This document shows positions 47,744 to 55,863 of a stretch of DNA of 64,000 nt, piece after piece; position 1 is the first letter of the stretch, and each line of letters starts with the position of its first letter. The translations under genes were made by a program, and so were the position numbers. The DNA is from an uncultured Campylobacterales bacterium (GTDB taxonomy: Bacteria > Campylobacterota > Campylobacteria > Campylobacterales > Arcobacteraceae). Under the pieces are notes generated by a model. That model was not told the DNA's origin, searched no databases, and saw only the letters and a list, made by a program, of their open reading frames with translations. Location of the stretch: NCBI GenBank assembly GCA_947494995.1, contig CANLWY010000006.1, positions 124,001 through 188,000 of the forward strand, written 5' to 3'.

Positions 47744-48628
47744 TTACTTCGATTTCCCTGCTGCAAATAATGAATCCATTTTTTGCTCATAATCATGGTA
47801 ACCTAACATATCGTAAAGTTCCATTCTTGTTTGCATTAATTCTAAAGTACCTTCTTGAGTACCTTTTTCCCTTAAATCTTGGTATACAGTTAAAGCAGCT
47901 TTGTTCATTGCTCTAAATGCAGATAATGGATAAAGAACCATATCAATACCAACTGAACCTAACTCTTCTGTAGTAAACATTGGAGTTGCCCCAAATTCAG
48001 TAATATTTGCTAATACAGGTACAGACATTTTATCTGTGAACTCTTTATACTCTTTTAATGTATGAATTGCTTCAGCGAAGATAGCATCTGCTCCAGCTTC
48101 AACATATGCTAATGCTCTTTCAACAGCAGCATCTTGTCCCTCAGAAGCGTGAGCATCTGTTCTTGCAATGATATAGAAATCAGGATCTAATTCCATTTTT
48201 GCATCAACTGCAGCTCTAATTCTGTCACACATTTCTTCAGTAGTAACTAACTCTTTATTTGGTCTATGACCACATCTTTTTGCAGCAACTTGATCTTCAA
48301 TATGTAATCCAGCAGCTCCAGATCTAATAAACTCTTTTACAGTTCTAGCAACGTTAAATGCATGTCCCCAACCAGTATCAGCATCAACGATTAATGGAGT
48401 ATCACAAATAGAAGTAACTCTTCTAATATCAATACAAACATCTTCAATCATAGTCATACCTAAATCTGGTAAACCATATGAAGCATTTGCAATTCCTCCA
48501 CCTGAAAGATAGATTGCTTTATATCCTACTCTTGTAGCTTGTAATGCTTGGTATGCATTAATTGTACCTACAATTTGTAACGGAGATTCTTCCGCTAAGG
48601 CTTGTCTAAATTTTTTTCCTGCGCTCAT
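47744..48628 (-). CDS. prpB: 2-methylisocitrate lyase
   Basis: A 294-residue lyase splitting 2-methylisocitrate to pyruvate and succinate. [11 protein letters not shown] near residue 40, D-A-D-T-G-W-G near 83 and the active-site K-R-C-G-H-R near 120 are those of PrpB. First gene of the methylcitrate cluster, 61 bp before prpC. A TATAAT-like -10 lies on the minus strand at 48658-48663, 30 bp before the start. Confidence 0.95.
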   Translation of the reverse strand: MSAGKKFRQALAEESPLQIVGTINAYQALQATRVGYKAIYLSGGGIANASYGLPDLGMTMIEDVCIDIRRVTSICDTPLIVDADTGWGHAFNVARTVKEFIRSGAAGLHIEDQVAAKRCGHRPNKELVTTEEMCDRIRAAVDAKMELDPDFYIIARTDAHASEGQDAAVERALAYVEAGADAIFAEAIHTLKEYKEFTDKMSVPVLANITEFGATPMFTTEELGSVGIDMVLYPLSAFRAMNKAALTVYQDLREKGTQEGTLELMQTRMELYDMLGYHDYEQKMDSLFAAGKSK

Positions 48629-48655
48629 ATATATCCTTCTTTATATTTTGTCATA

Positions 48656-48774
48656 ACATTATACATAAACTTATTATTCTTATAATGTATAGTTTTTGAT
48701 TTACAAAATGCAACTTTTTTTATCTTTTTTTTATTATGTACAATATTTGTTCTTATGTATATAAATGGTACAAT
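48656..48774. promoter_or_regulatory. Divergent promoter region of prpB and its neighbour regulator
   Basis: An inverted repeat ACATTATA (48656-48663) and TATAATGT (48681-48688) spans 33 bp, giving a TATAAT box on each strand. Further toward the regulator gene GTACAAT occurs twice, at 48738 and 48768, exactly 30 bp apart. Both are candidate operator elements for the divergent DNA-binding protein. Confidence 0.45.
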
Positions 48775-48804
48775 GCTTTCCATATTTTAGTTTAAGGTAT
48801 AGAA

Positions 48805-49782
48805 ATGACATACAAAAATGGAATTGAGAAGTTTATTGAGATATTTAAACGCTCTAATTTAAGTATCTCAAAGTTTGCATCTTTAATACAAAAAGATAGA
48901 AGAACAGTAACTTCATGGATTGATAATATTTCAGATATTGAACCAAATGAGGATGTGAAAAATAAAATTTGTCAAGTTTTTAGATATCCAGATTTTATTT
49001 GGGAAGAAGGATGTACAGGAGATGAATTTGTAAAATCAATAACTCAAATTCCTCAAAAAGAGGTAAGAATTATTGATGAAGATTATGAGGGGCGTTTAAA
49101 ATATCTTATGGACCTTGAAAAAAACAGAAGGTTTGTAATTCAAGCTCAATTTCCAGGACCTATGTATAGAGATACAGCTGTAAAAAGTGTATATAGAACA
49201 AGAACTTCAACAGATATCGAAGAGTTGAAACAACAAAGAATTGATCAAATGCTTAGGTATGATTATGATACTACAGAATGGTATTCAATTAAATCATTAT
49301 TAATTTTCTGTTTTGCAAATTTTGGTAATTTTTATACAAAAGAAGAGAAAATTAAAATTTTAGAACTGATGTATGAACTTTTTAATAATAACTATAATAA
49401 GAAGCTTTTTCTATTTGACTCTTTTTCAAGGAAGATTTATGGAATGGACACGGCGTATATATCTATTAATGTAAAGCAAAAGATTCTTTTCTTTAAATCT
49501 CCTATTGAATCAGTATTTATTGAAATTAGAAATAAAAATTTAGTAGAGAGAATGCATAAATATTACTCTTCACCTATTGAAGCTCCTTCTCATGTAAATT
49601 TTTTAGAATCAGTGAAGATATTAAAAATATTACAAGATGCAGTAAGGTACAACAATAGTATAATACAGGCATATGAAACAATAAATAGAACGACTGATTA
49701 TGGAGAACTGTTTTTTCATAATCTGTCACTTGATTTACAAAAACAAGTATCTCAACCAAAGCCTGGACAAAAAAGGAACTAG
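48805..49782 (+). CDS. HTH protein divergent from prpB, candidate methylcitrate regulator
   Basis: A 325-residue protein not matching PrpR. The first 70 residues look like a helix-turn-helix of the XRE kind (L-S-I-S-K-F-A-S-L-I-Q-K-D-R-R-T-V-T-S-W-I). The remaining 250 residues are mixed alpha/beta with no motif I recognise and no membrane segments. It is divergent from prpB with 176 bp between, the usual place for a pathway regulator. The lysE gene begins directly after its stop (TAG then ATG), so the two are probably cotranscribed. Confidence 0.6.
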   Translation: MTYKNGIEKFIEIFKRSNLSISKFASLIQKDRRTVTSWIDNISDIEPNEDVKNKICQVFRYPDFIWEEGCTGDEFVKSITQIPQKEVRIIDEDYEGRLKYLMDLEKNRRFVIQAQFPGPMYRDTAVKSVYRTRTSTDIEELKQQRIDQMLRYDYDTTEWYSIKSLLIFCFANFGNFYTKEEKIKILELMYELFNNNYNKKLFLFDSFSRKIYGMDTAYISINVKQKILFFKSPIESVFIEIRNKNLVERMHKYYSSPIEAPSHVNFLESVKILKILQDAVRYNNSIIQAYETINRTTDYGELFFHNLSLDLQKQVSQPKPGQKRN

Positions 49783-50415
49783 ATGGATTACTCTATATAC
49801 TTAAATGAGTTTTTAATATTAGCAAGTGCTTTATTTATTGCATTATTAAGTCCTGGACCTGATTTTGCAATGATATTAAAACAAAGTATTACATATGGTA
49901 AAAGATCATCAATTTTTGCAAGTATTGGTATTGGACTTGGAATTTCAGTTCATGTTATATATACAATATTAGGAATAGGACTTATTATTTCAAAATCTAT
50001 TGTTTTATTCAATATTATAAAATATATGGGTGCAGTATATTTAGTATATCTTGGTTATATGAGTTTAAAGTCACGTGGAATGAAGCTTGAAAATGGGAAT
50101 GTATACAATCAAAAGTGCATGAGTGATTTAAAATCTTTTGGAGTTGGATTTTTAACAAATGCTTTAAATCCAAAAGCAACGCTATTTTTCTTATCAATAT
50201 TTACAGTTGTTGTAAGTATTGATACTCCAATGTATATTCAAGCTTTTTATGGAATATTTTGTATTTTTGCTACAATGGTTTGGTTTACTGTTATATCTTT
50301 AATATTAAGTCATAGAAAAGTAAGAGATTTTTTTAATTCATTTGGTGTATGGTTTGATAGAGTAGTTGGTGTAGTTTTAATAAGCCTTGGTATAAAAGTA
50401 GCTTTAAGTAAATAA
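49783..50415 (+). CDS. LysE/RhtB-family exporter
   Basis: A 210-residue membrane protein with six predicted segments. It carries the family motif L-S-P-G-P-D-F-A-M-I near residue 25 and G-F-L-T-N-A-L-N-P-K-A near 125. Members export amino acids such as lysine, homoserine or threonine. The ATG follows the previous stop without a gap; AAAAGGAAC is in front. It precedes the TetR gene by 8 bp. Confidence 0.9.
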   Translation: MDYSIYLNEFLILASALFIALLSPGPDFAMILKQSITYGKRSSIFASIGIGLGISVHVIYTILGIGLIISKSIVLFNIIKYMGAVYLVYLGYMSLKSRGMKLENGNVYNQKCMSDLKSFGVGFLTNALNPKATLFFLSIFTVVVSIDTPMYIQAFYGIFCIFATMVWFTVISLILSHRKVRDFFNSFGVWFDRVVGVVLISLGIKVALSK

Positions 50416-50423
50416 GGAAAAAA

Positions 50424-50993
50424 ATGACAACAAAAGAGAGATTAGTAGCAGTTACTTTTGAAGAGATATATGAAAATGGTTATTATTCCACTTCAGTAGA
50501 TAAGATTTTAAAAAAAGCAAATATGAATAAAGGCTCAATGTACTATTACTTTAAAGGAAAAAAAGAGTTAGTCCTTGCTGTAATTGATGTACATGTATTT
50601 GGATATATTGATAAAAAGTATAGTGCTATTTTGGAAACAAATGATAACTATATTGATTCTATGTTTAAGGTCTTAAGAAATAGAGACTCTTTTAATTTTA
50701 CATTAGGGTGTAGATTAAATTCACTTGTTCAGGAACTTTCTCATCATGATCAAGATTTTAAAAATGCTTTAGAAAAAGTCTATTTACATTTTGAAGATAT
50801 TATCTATAGGGTACTTTTAAAAGCTGAAGAGAATAAAGAGATTGAACATCATGATATAAAACAACTTGCAATTTATGTAGTTGCATCTATTGAAGGTTGT
50901 TTATCCACTGCAAAGAAGAGTCAAGATGGAGATGTTTTTTGCTCTTGCATGGAACAATTGGAACACTATTTTAATCAAATCAAAGTAAAATAA
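50424..50993 (+). CDS. TetR/AcrR-family transcriptional regulator
   Basis: A 189-residue regulator. The N-terminal helix-turn-helix is clear: Y-Y-S-T-S-V-D-K-I-L-K-K-A-N-M-N-K-G-S-M-Y-Y-Y-F near residues 19-42. The ligand-binding part contains several cysteines (near 92, 152, 171 and 173). It is encoded between a LysE exporter and an EamA transporter. Palindromes of the form TTGACT-N4-AGTCAA occur five times downstream at two promoters and are the obvious operators, making it a repressor of both (inference). Confidence 0.9.
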   Translation: MTTKERLVAVTFEEIYENGYYSTSVDKILKKANMNKGSMYYYFKGKKELVLAVIDVHVFGYIDKKYSAILETNDNYIDSMFKVLRNRDSFNFTLGCRLNSLVQELSHHDQDFKNALEKVYLHFEDIIYRVLLKAEENKEIEHHDIKQLAIYVVASIEGCLSTAKKSQDGDVFCSCMEQLEHYFNQIKVK

Positions 50994-51006
50994 CAAAAAA
51001 ATTTAA

Positions 51007-51063
51007 AAACACTTGACTAATTAGTCAAGTGTTTGCTATACTTCCTATTGACTGATTAGTCAA
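51007..51063 (+). promoter_or_regulatory. EamA promoter with two TetR-type operators
   Basis: -35 TTGACT (51013-51018), 18-bp spacer, -10 TATACT (51037-51042). Operator 1, TTGACTAATTAGTCAA at 51013-51028, sits on the -35 and is the core of a perfect 28-bp palindrome 51007-51034. Operator 2, TTGACTGATTAGTCAA at 51048-51063, covers the expected transcription start. Centres are 35 bp apart. Binding at either would block RNA polymerase. The long palindrome may also act as a terminator for tetR. Confidence 0.82.
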
Positions 51064-51084
51064 CAAAAAAATAGGGAGAATAGT

Positions 51085-51960
51085 ATGGAACTTATTAAAA
51101 TGTCAGTATTGCCTTTTGGCTTTATTTTTCTTTACGGTAGTGGGTTTATTTTTACTCAATATGGCTTACAAAATTCAAGTCCAATGGTCTTTTTGGGAAT
51201 TAGATTTTTTATTGCATTTTGGATACTTCTTTGTATTTCTTATATTTTAAAAGTATCTTGGCCTAAAAATAAAAAAGAGTTTTTTCATATTGCAATTGCA
51301 GGAAGTTTAACTGTAGGAACATTCTCTTTAGGTGTCTTTATGTCAATAAGTTATGGTGTTTCAGGAGCATTAAATGCCTTAATTATTGCGTTACAACCAA
51401 TATTGGTTAGCTTTCTTGCTTTAAAACTTTTAAATGAAGAGTTTAATAAACGTATATTTTTAGGTTTTCTAATAGGTTTTATTGGAGTAGGCTTTGTAGT
51501 AGTTTCAAAAATAGATTTTTCAATCTCTTCTTTGATAGGAGTTGTCTGGTCAGTTGTCGCACTTCTTGGCTTAAGTATAGGGAGTTTATATCAAAAAAAA
51601 TATTGTTCAAATATGAACCTTTTTTCAGGAGGTACGATACAGACTTTAAGTTCTACAATCTTGATATTACCTTTTATGTATTTTGAAGATATAAAACTTG
51701 ATTTGAATATTGAATTTGTAATTGCTTTATTATATATGGCTATTGCAGTAAGTATTGGTGCCTTATCACTTTTATATATAATGATAAAAAATGGAGAGGT
51801 TTCAAAGGTATCATCTATATTTTATCTTGTACCAGTAAGTGCTTCTATCGTATCATATTTTCTTTTAGGTGAAAGGCTTGAAAGTAGTGAAATTATAGGA
51901 ATCATAACAGTATTAATAGGTATTATATTAATAAATAAAAAGAAAGTTTTGAAAAAATAG
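51085..51960 (+). CDS. EamA-family (DMT superfamily) transporter
   Basis: A 291-residue protein with about ten membrane segments in two repeats, beginning P-F-G-F-I-F-L-Y-G-S-G-F and with the second repeat near residue 150 (S-L-I-G-V-V-W-S-V-V-A-L). Members move amino acids, nucleotides or drugs out of the cell. AGGGAGAATAG precedes the ATG. Two operators at its promoter show tight control by the TetR-type regulator encoded next door. Confidence 0.88.
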   Translation: MELIKMSVLPFGFIFLYGSGFIFTQYGLQNSSPMVFLGIRFFIAFWILLCISYILKVSWPKNKKEFFHIAIAGSLTVGTFSLGVFMSISYGVSGALNALIIALQPILVSFLALKLLNEEFNKRIFLGFLIGFIGVGFVVVSKIDFSISSLIGVVWSVVALLGLSIGSLYQKKYCSNMNLFSGGTIQTLSSTILILPFMYFEDIKLDLNIEFVIALLYMAIAVSIGALSLLYIMIKNGEVSKVSSIFYLVPVSASIVSYFLLGERLESSEIIGIITVLIGIILINKKKVLKK

Positions 51961-51980
51961 TAAATTTTTTAAAAAAGGTA

Positions 51981-52067
51981 TTGACTAAACAGTCAAAAGT
52001 TGTTATAATACATTTGACCATTCAGTCAAGATCTTCTTTCGTCTCAAAAACTTGACTGATTAGTCAA
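51981..52067 (+). promoter_or_regulatory. Strong promoter with three TetR-type operators before a small ORF
   Basis: -35 TTGACT (51981-51986), exact 17-bp spacer, -10 TATAAT (52004-52009): close to sigma-70 consensus. Operator 3, TTGACTAAACAGTCAA (51981-51996), covers the -35. Operator 4, TTGACCATTCAGTCAA (52014-52029), covers the start site. Operator 5, TTGACTGATTAGTCAA (52052-52067), lies in the leader. All share TTGACY-N4-AGTCAA with the two operators before the EamA gene. Confidence 0.82.
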
Positions 52068-52088
52068 TATAAATTTAAAGGATATTTT

Positions 52089-52181
52089 ATGAAAAGATTT
52101 ACAGGAATTGTTTTATTTAGTTTTGCTGTTGCTACTTTAGTTGCAATGATGTATAGCCCTGGTTCACTTTTTCTATCATAA
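52089..52181 (+). CDS. 30-residue membrane peptide under TetR-type control
   Basis: A very small ORF with ATG at 52089 and TAA at 52179-52181. AAAGGAT stands about eight bases before the ATG. The peptide starts M-K-R-F, then has a single hydrophobic stretch of about 18 residues (I-V-L-F-S-F-A-V-A-T-L-V-A-M-M-Y), then S-P-G-S. That suits a one-pass inner membrane peptide with the N-terminus inside. It has a near-consensus promoter, three operators and its own terminator, all arguing that it is a real gene. Function unknown: it might assist the neighbouring transporters, or act like a toxic or stress membrane peptide. Confidence 0.65.
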   Translation: MKRFTGIVLFSFAVATLVAMMYSPGSLFLS

Positions 52182-52197
52182 AAGTGAACTTTCATTT
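52162..52197 (+). terminator. Terminator overlapping the small peptide stop codon
   Basis: GTTCACTTTT (52162-52171) pairs with AAAAGTGAAC (52180-52189), followed by TTTCATTTTT. The stem overlaps the stop codon of the 30-residue ORF, so the transcript is compact. Confidence 0.8.
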
Positions 52198-52371
52198 TTA
52201 TATCTCATAAATCTTTATTAATTTTTCTATAATAGAAAAATAAAACTCGTTTTTAAATACGAAAATTAAAAAATTTAATATATCTTAATAAAAAAAATAT
52301 ATCTTAACATTAGGGTATTCCTAAAGAAATAATGTTATTATATTGATAAAAATTATTTAAAAGATTTTATT
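52190..52371 (+). promoter_or_regulatory. Upstream region of the CHASE kinase with paired direct repeats
   Basis: No gene is seen. AATATATCTTAA occurs at 52277-52288 and again at 52296-52307, 19 bp apart, followed by a short dyad TTAGG-GTATT-CCTAA (52310-52324). These are candidate control sites for the kinase/GGDEF pair. Confidence 0.35.
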
Positions 52372-54534
52372 ATGGAAAAAATACTAAAAAATAGTTTTCT
52401 CTCTCCTCTTATAATTCTACTATTTATAGTAGGAATTAGTTTGTCTTTTTTTCTTTTTAATGTTACCTCAAAGACTATAAAAAATAGTAATACATTAGAA
52501 TTTAAATATTTACTAAAGCGTAAATCTGAATCAATTCAAAGAGAAGTAGACTTAAATATTTTTATCCTTGAATCTCTACAAAGTTATTATAAGTCATCAC
52601 AATATATTAATAGAAGTGAATTTAAATTATTTGTAGATACTTATCTTCGAAATCATAAAAGTGTTCAAGCTTTATCTTGGGTTCCAAGAGTTTTAAATAA
52701 AGAAAAAGAATTTTATCTTCTATCAACTAGAAAAGAATTAGGTGATAGTTTTATAATAAAAGAAAAAACACCTAATGGAAAAATGATTGAAGTAAAAGAT
52801 AAAGAAGAGTATTTCCCTGTGGATTATATAGAGCCAATTCAAGGTAATAAAAAGGCTCAGGGTTTTGATTTATCTTCAAATGAAACTAGACTTAAGACAT
52901 TAAATGCTGCTAGAAGTAAGAACAAAATTACTGCAACTGCAAGTATAAAGTTAGTACAAGAAGAAGGTACTCAATCTGGATTTTTAGTAATTGCTCCTGT
53001 TTGGGATAAAGAAGATAAAAATATTTTAAAAGGTTTTTATTCAGCAGTTTTTAGAATAGGTGACATGATTAATACTGCTTTAGAATTCAATAGAATTGAA
53101 AGTTCTATGATTGATTTATGGTTAGTAGATACAACTAATAAAAATAAACAGGAATTATTATTTACTAATACAAAAACTAAAAAAGATAAAAACATAAATA
53201 TTCTTGAACAGATAAATATAGAGGGTAGAAGCTGGACTCTATTTGCTAAACCTAGTAAATTATTTGTAGAAAAACATAAATCTTATTTACCTTTATCTTT
53301 ACTTGTTTTATCTCTATTTGTAACAATTTTAACAACATACATTTTAGTTTTAAAAAATATAAAAGCTAAGGTACTTGAAAAGTTAGTAGAAGAGAAAACA
53401 GAAAAAATTAGAGAGTCAAACAAAAAATTAGAATCACTTCTTTTTATGTTTGATAAAAAAGTTATTGCTTTAAGTGTTAATAAAAAGAATTATATAACAT
53501 ATGTAACAAAAGCATTTACAGATATAAGTGGATATCAAAAAGAAGAGCTACTAGAGAATATTGACAAAAGTATGTCAAAAGAGATAAAAAATAAATTATG
53601 GCAAAGCATAAAAAGTGGAAAAATTTATTTTGACGAGATGAAATGTCTAAAAAAAGATGGTGATTTTTATTGGGTTAGCATTACAATCTTCCCTGAATAT
53701 GACGATAATAAAGAGATTATTGGTTATTTTGATATAAGAGAAGATATAACAGCTAAAAAAGAAGTGGAGAATTTTAATAAAACATTGTCTTTAGAGGTTG
53801 AAAAATCTGTTGCTCAAAATCTCAAGAAAGATAAACTACTTTTAGAACAATCAAAATTAGCGGCAATGGGAGAAATGTTAGGAGCAATTGCTCATCAATG
53901 GCGACAACCTTTAAATACACTAGCATTACAATTACAATATATAGAAGAAGATTTTGACGAAGGTTTAATAGATAAAAAATATTTGAATAATTTTTCAAAA
54001 GAGAGTATGCAACTTGTAAGTTTTATGTCTGAGACAATAGATGATTTTAGAAATTTTTTTGTAATAGATAAAGTCAAAACAAAGTTTAATGTTAAACAAA
54101 AAATAATAGAAACTGCGAATATATTAAAAGTACAATTTAAAAAGCATAATATAATTTTAAATATTAAGGGTGAAGGCTTTGTAATAAATGGACATAAGGG
54201 CGAGTTTCAACAAGTAATTTTAAATATTTTTAATAATGCAAAAGATATATTTATATCAAATAATATAAAAGGTGCAAAAATAGATGTTGATCTTTTCATT
54301 ATAGATAATACTGGATATATAAAAATAAGTGATAATGCAGGAGGAATACCAGAAAGTATAATTCATAGAGTTTTTGAACCATACTTTACTACAAAAAAAC
54401 AAGGTGAAGGTATAGGTCTTGGTTTGTATATGTCAAAAATGATTATTGAAGATAATATGGGAGGAAAAATAAAAATTGAAAATGATTCTAATGGAGCTAT
54501 TTTTAATATAGAATTGGAGCTTTCACATGAATAA
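52372..54534 (+). CDS. CHASE-PAS sensor histidine kinase
   Basis: A 720-residue membrane kinase. Membrane segments lie near residues 10-30 and 305-328. Between them is a CHASE-type extracytoplasmic sensor (V-Q-A-L-S-W-V-P-R-V near residue 98 and G-F-D-L-S-S-N-E-T-R near 163). A PAS domain follows at about 365-465. The kinase has its H-box in G-A-I-A-H-Q-W-R-Q-P-L near 508, N-box N-I-F-N-N-A-K-D near 620 and G-box G-I-G-L-G-L-Y near 680. CHASE domains bind diverse small ligands. Its gene overlaps the following GGDEF regulator gene by 8 bp, so the pair should act together in c-di-GMP signalling. Confidence 0.9.
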   Translation: MEKILKNSFLSPLIILLFIVGISLSFFLFNVTSKTIKNSNTLEFKYLLKRKSESIQREVDLNIFILESLQSYYKSSQYINRSEFKLFVDTYLRNHKSVQALSWVPRVLNKEKEFYLLSTRKELGDSFIIKEKTPNGKMIEVKDKEEYFPVDYIEPIQGNKKAQGFDLSSNETRLKTLNAARSKNKITATASIKLVQEEGTQSGFLVIAPVWDKEDKNILKGFYSAVFRIGDMINTALEFNRIESSMIDLWLVDTTNKNKQELLFTNTKTKKDKNINILEQINIEGRSWTLFAKPSKLFVEKHKSYLPLSLLVLSLFVTILTTYILVLKNIKAKVLEKLVEEKTEKIRESNKKLESLLFMFDKKVIALSVNKKNYITYVTKAFTDISGYQKEELLENIDKSMSKEIKNKLWQSIKSGKIYFDEMKCLKKDGDFYWVSITIFPEYDDNKEIIGYFDIREDITAKKEVENFNKTLSLEVEKSVAQNLKKDKLLLEQSKLAAMGEMLGAIAHQWRQPLNTLALQLQYIEEDFDEGLIDKKYLNNFSKESMQLVSFMSETIDDFRNFFVIDKVKTKFNVKQKIIETANILKVQFKKHNIILNIKGEGFVINGHKGEFQQVILNIFNNAKDIFISNNIKGAKIDVDLFIIDNTGYIKISDNAGGIPESIIHRVFEPYFTTKKQGEGIGLGLYMSKMIIEDNMGGKIKIENDSNGAIFNIELELSHE

Positions 54535-55855
54535 TGAATATATTAATAAATTAAACCTTTTGTATATTGAAGATGATCTTTCTATTAGAAACATTTTATC
54601 TCTTAGATTAGAAAAAATTGTAAATAATCTTTTTCTTGCAAAAGATGGAAATGAAGGATATGAAAAATTTTTAAAGCATAAACCGGATTTAATTTTAACA
54701 GATATAACCATGCCAGAATTAAATGGAATTGAAATGTCTAGAAAAATTAGACAGATAGATGCGAATATCCCAATTATTGTATTCTCTGCTCATTCGGATT
54801 CTAGTTATTTATTAGATTCTATTGATATTGGAATAAATAATTATTTGATAAAACCATTTAATAAAGATAAACTTTACGAGGCCTTGGAACGTAATGCTAA
54901 GATGATTTATATGGATAAGATAAATAAGGAACAACAAGAGAGGATAAAAGAACAACAAGAAATACTTCAAAATATAATTAATACAGAAAAAAGTATATCT
55001 TTTGTCACAAATTTTAATGAAATATCTTTTGTAAATAATACTTTTTTAGATTTTTTTAATATAAAAGATGTAAGTACATTTTGGGAAAAATATGAAAAAA
55101 TTGAAGATATATTTGTTGAAGATAAACATTATATTCATAAAGGAATAATAGAAGATTATAGTAAACTTGATAAACAAACTTTAGGTGAAAAATTTTATGA
55201 AATGGCAATTAGTATTGATGATACCAAAAGAGTTGTATTAATAGAAGATAAATATTCATCCTTGAAATCATTTTATCTTACTATTTCAATTTTAGAAAAA
55301 GATAAAAAAATGTTTCTGATTAATCTTACTGATATAACGCAAATGACTATTCAGAAGTTTGATATTGAACATAAAGCTTATTTTGATGGTTTAACAAATA
55401 TTTATAATAGAAATAAATTTGATGAACTTTTTAATAAAGAATTATTAAGAGCAAAACGTTATAAAAATCCTTTATCTCTTGCTATCTTAGATATTGATCA
55501 TTTTAAAAAATTTAATGATATTTATGGGCATATGATTGGAGATGAAGTTTTAATTATGCTTGCAAACGAATTAAATAAAAGAGTAAGAGTCAGTGATATA
55601 TTTGCAAGATGGGGTGGAGAAGAGTTTGTTGTTTTATTTGTTGAGACAAAAATTGAAGATGCACTAAAAGGTTCAAATAAATTAAGAGAATACATTTCTA
55701 AGATTGAGCATAAAAAAGCTGGAAATATAACTGCAAGCTTTGGAGTAAGTGAATATAAAGAGGGTGATACTTCAGAGTCATTATTTAAAAGAGCAGATGA
55801 AGCTTTATATTTAGCAAAAGAAAAAGGTAGAAATAAAGTTGAGTTTATAAGTTAA
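54527..55855 (+). CDS. Response regulator with GGDEF diguanylate cyclase domain
   Basis: A 442-residue protein. The receiver (residues 1-125) has E-D-D, the Asp in L-I-L-T-D-I-T-M-P-E-L-N-G and Lys in L-I-K-P-F. A middle region of about 130 residues, after a glutamine-rich coiled coil, resembles a PAS fold. The C-terminal GGDEF domain begins D-G-L-T-N-I-Y-N-R-N-K-F and has the active-site R-W-G-G-E-E-F near residue 363. The signature is a functional GGEEF; no clear RxxD inhibitory site was seen. It makes c-di-GMP on phosphorylation, probably by the overlapping CHASE kinase. Confidence 0.92.
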   Translation: MNNEYINKLNLLYIEDDLSIRNILSLRLEKIVNNLFLAKDGNEGYEKFLKHKPDLILTDITMPELNGIEMSRKIRQIDANIPIIVFSAHSDSSYLLDSIDIGINNYLIKPFNKDKLYEALERNAKMIYMDKINKEQQERIKEQQEILQNIINTEKSISFVTNFNEISFVNNTFLDFFNIKDVSTFWEKYEKIEDIFVEDKHYIHKGIIEDYSKLDKQTLGEKFYEMAISIDDTKRVVLIEDKYSSLKSFYLTISILEKDKKMFLINLTDITQMTIQKFDIEHKAYFDGLTNIYNRNKFDELFNKELLRAKRYKNPLSLAILDIDHFKKFNDIYGHMIGDEVLIMLANELNKRVRVSDIFARWGGEEFVVLFVETKIEDALKGSNKLREYISKIEHKKAGNITASFGVSEYKEGDTSESLFKRADEALYLAKEKGRNKVEFIS

Positions 55856-55863
55856 TATAATCT

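Noticed and set aside
49685-49705. Partial TetR operator (GACTGATTA) near the end of the regulator gene before lysE
   Set aside because: Only half of the palindrome is present and it lies inside a coding frame; likely chance.
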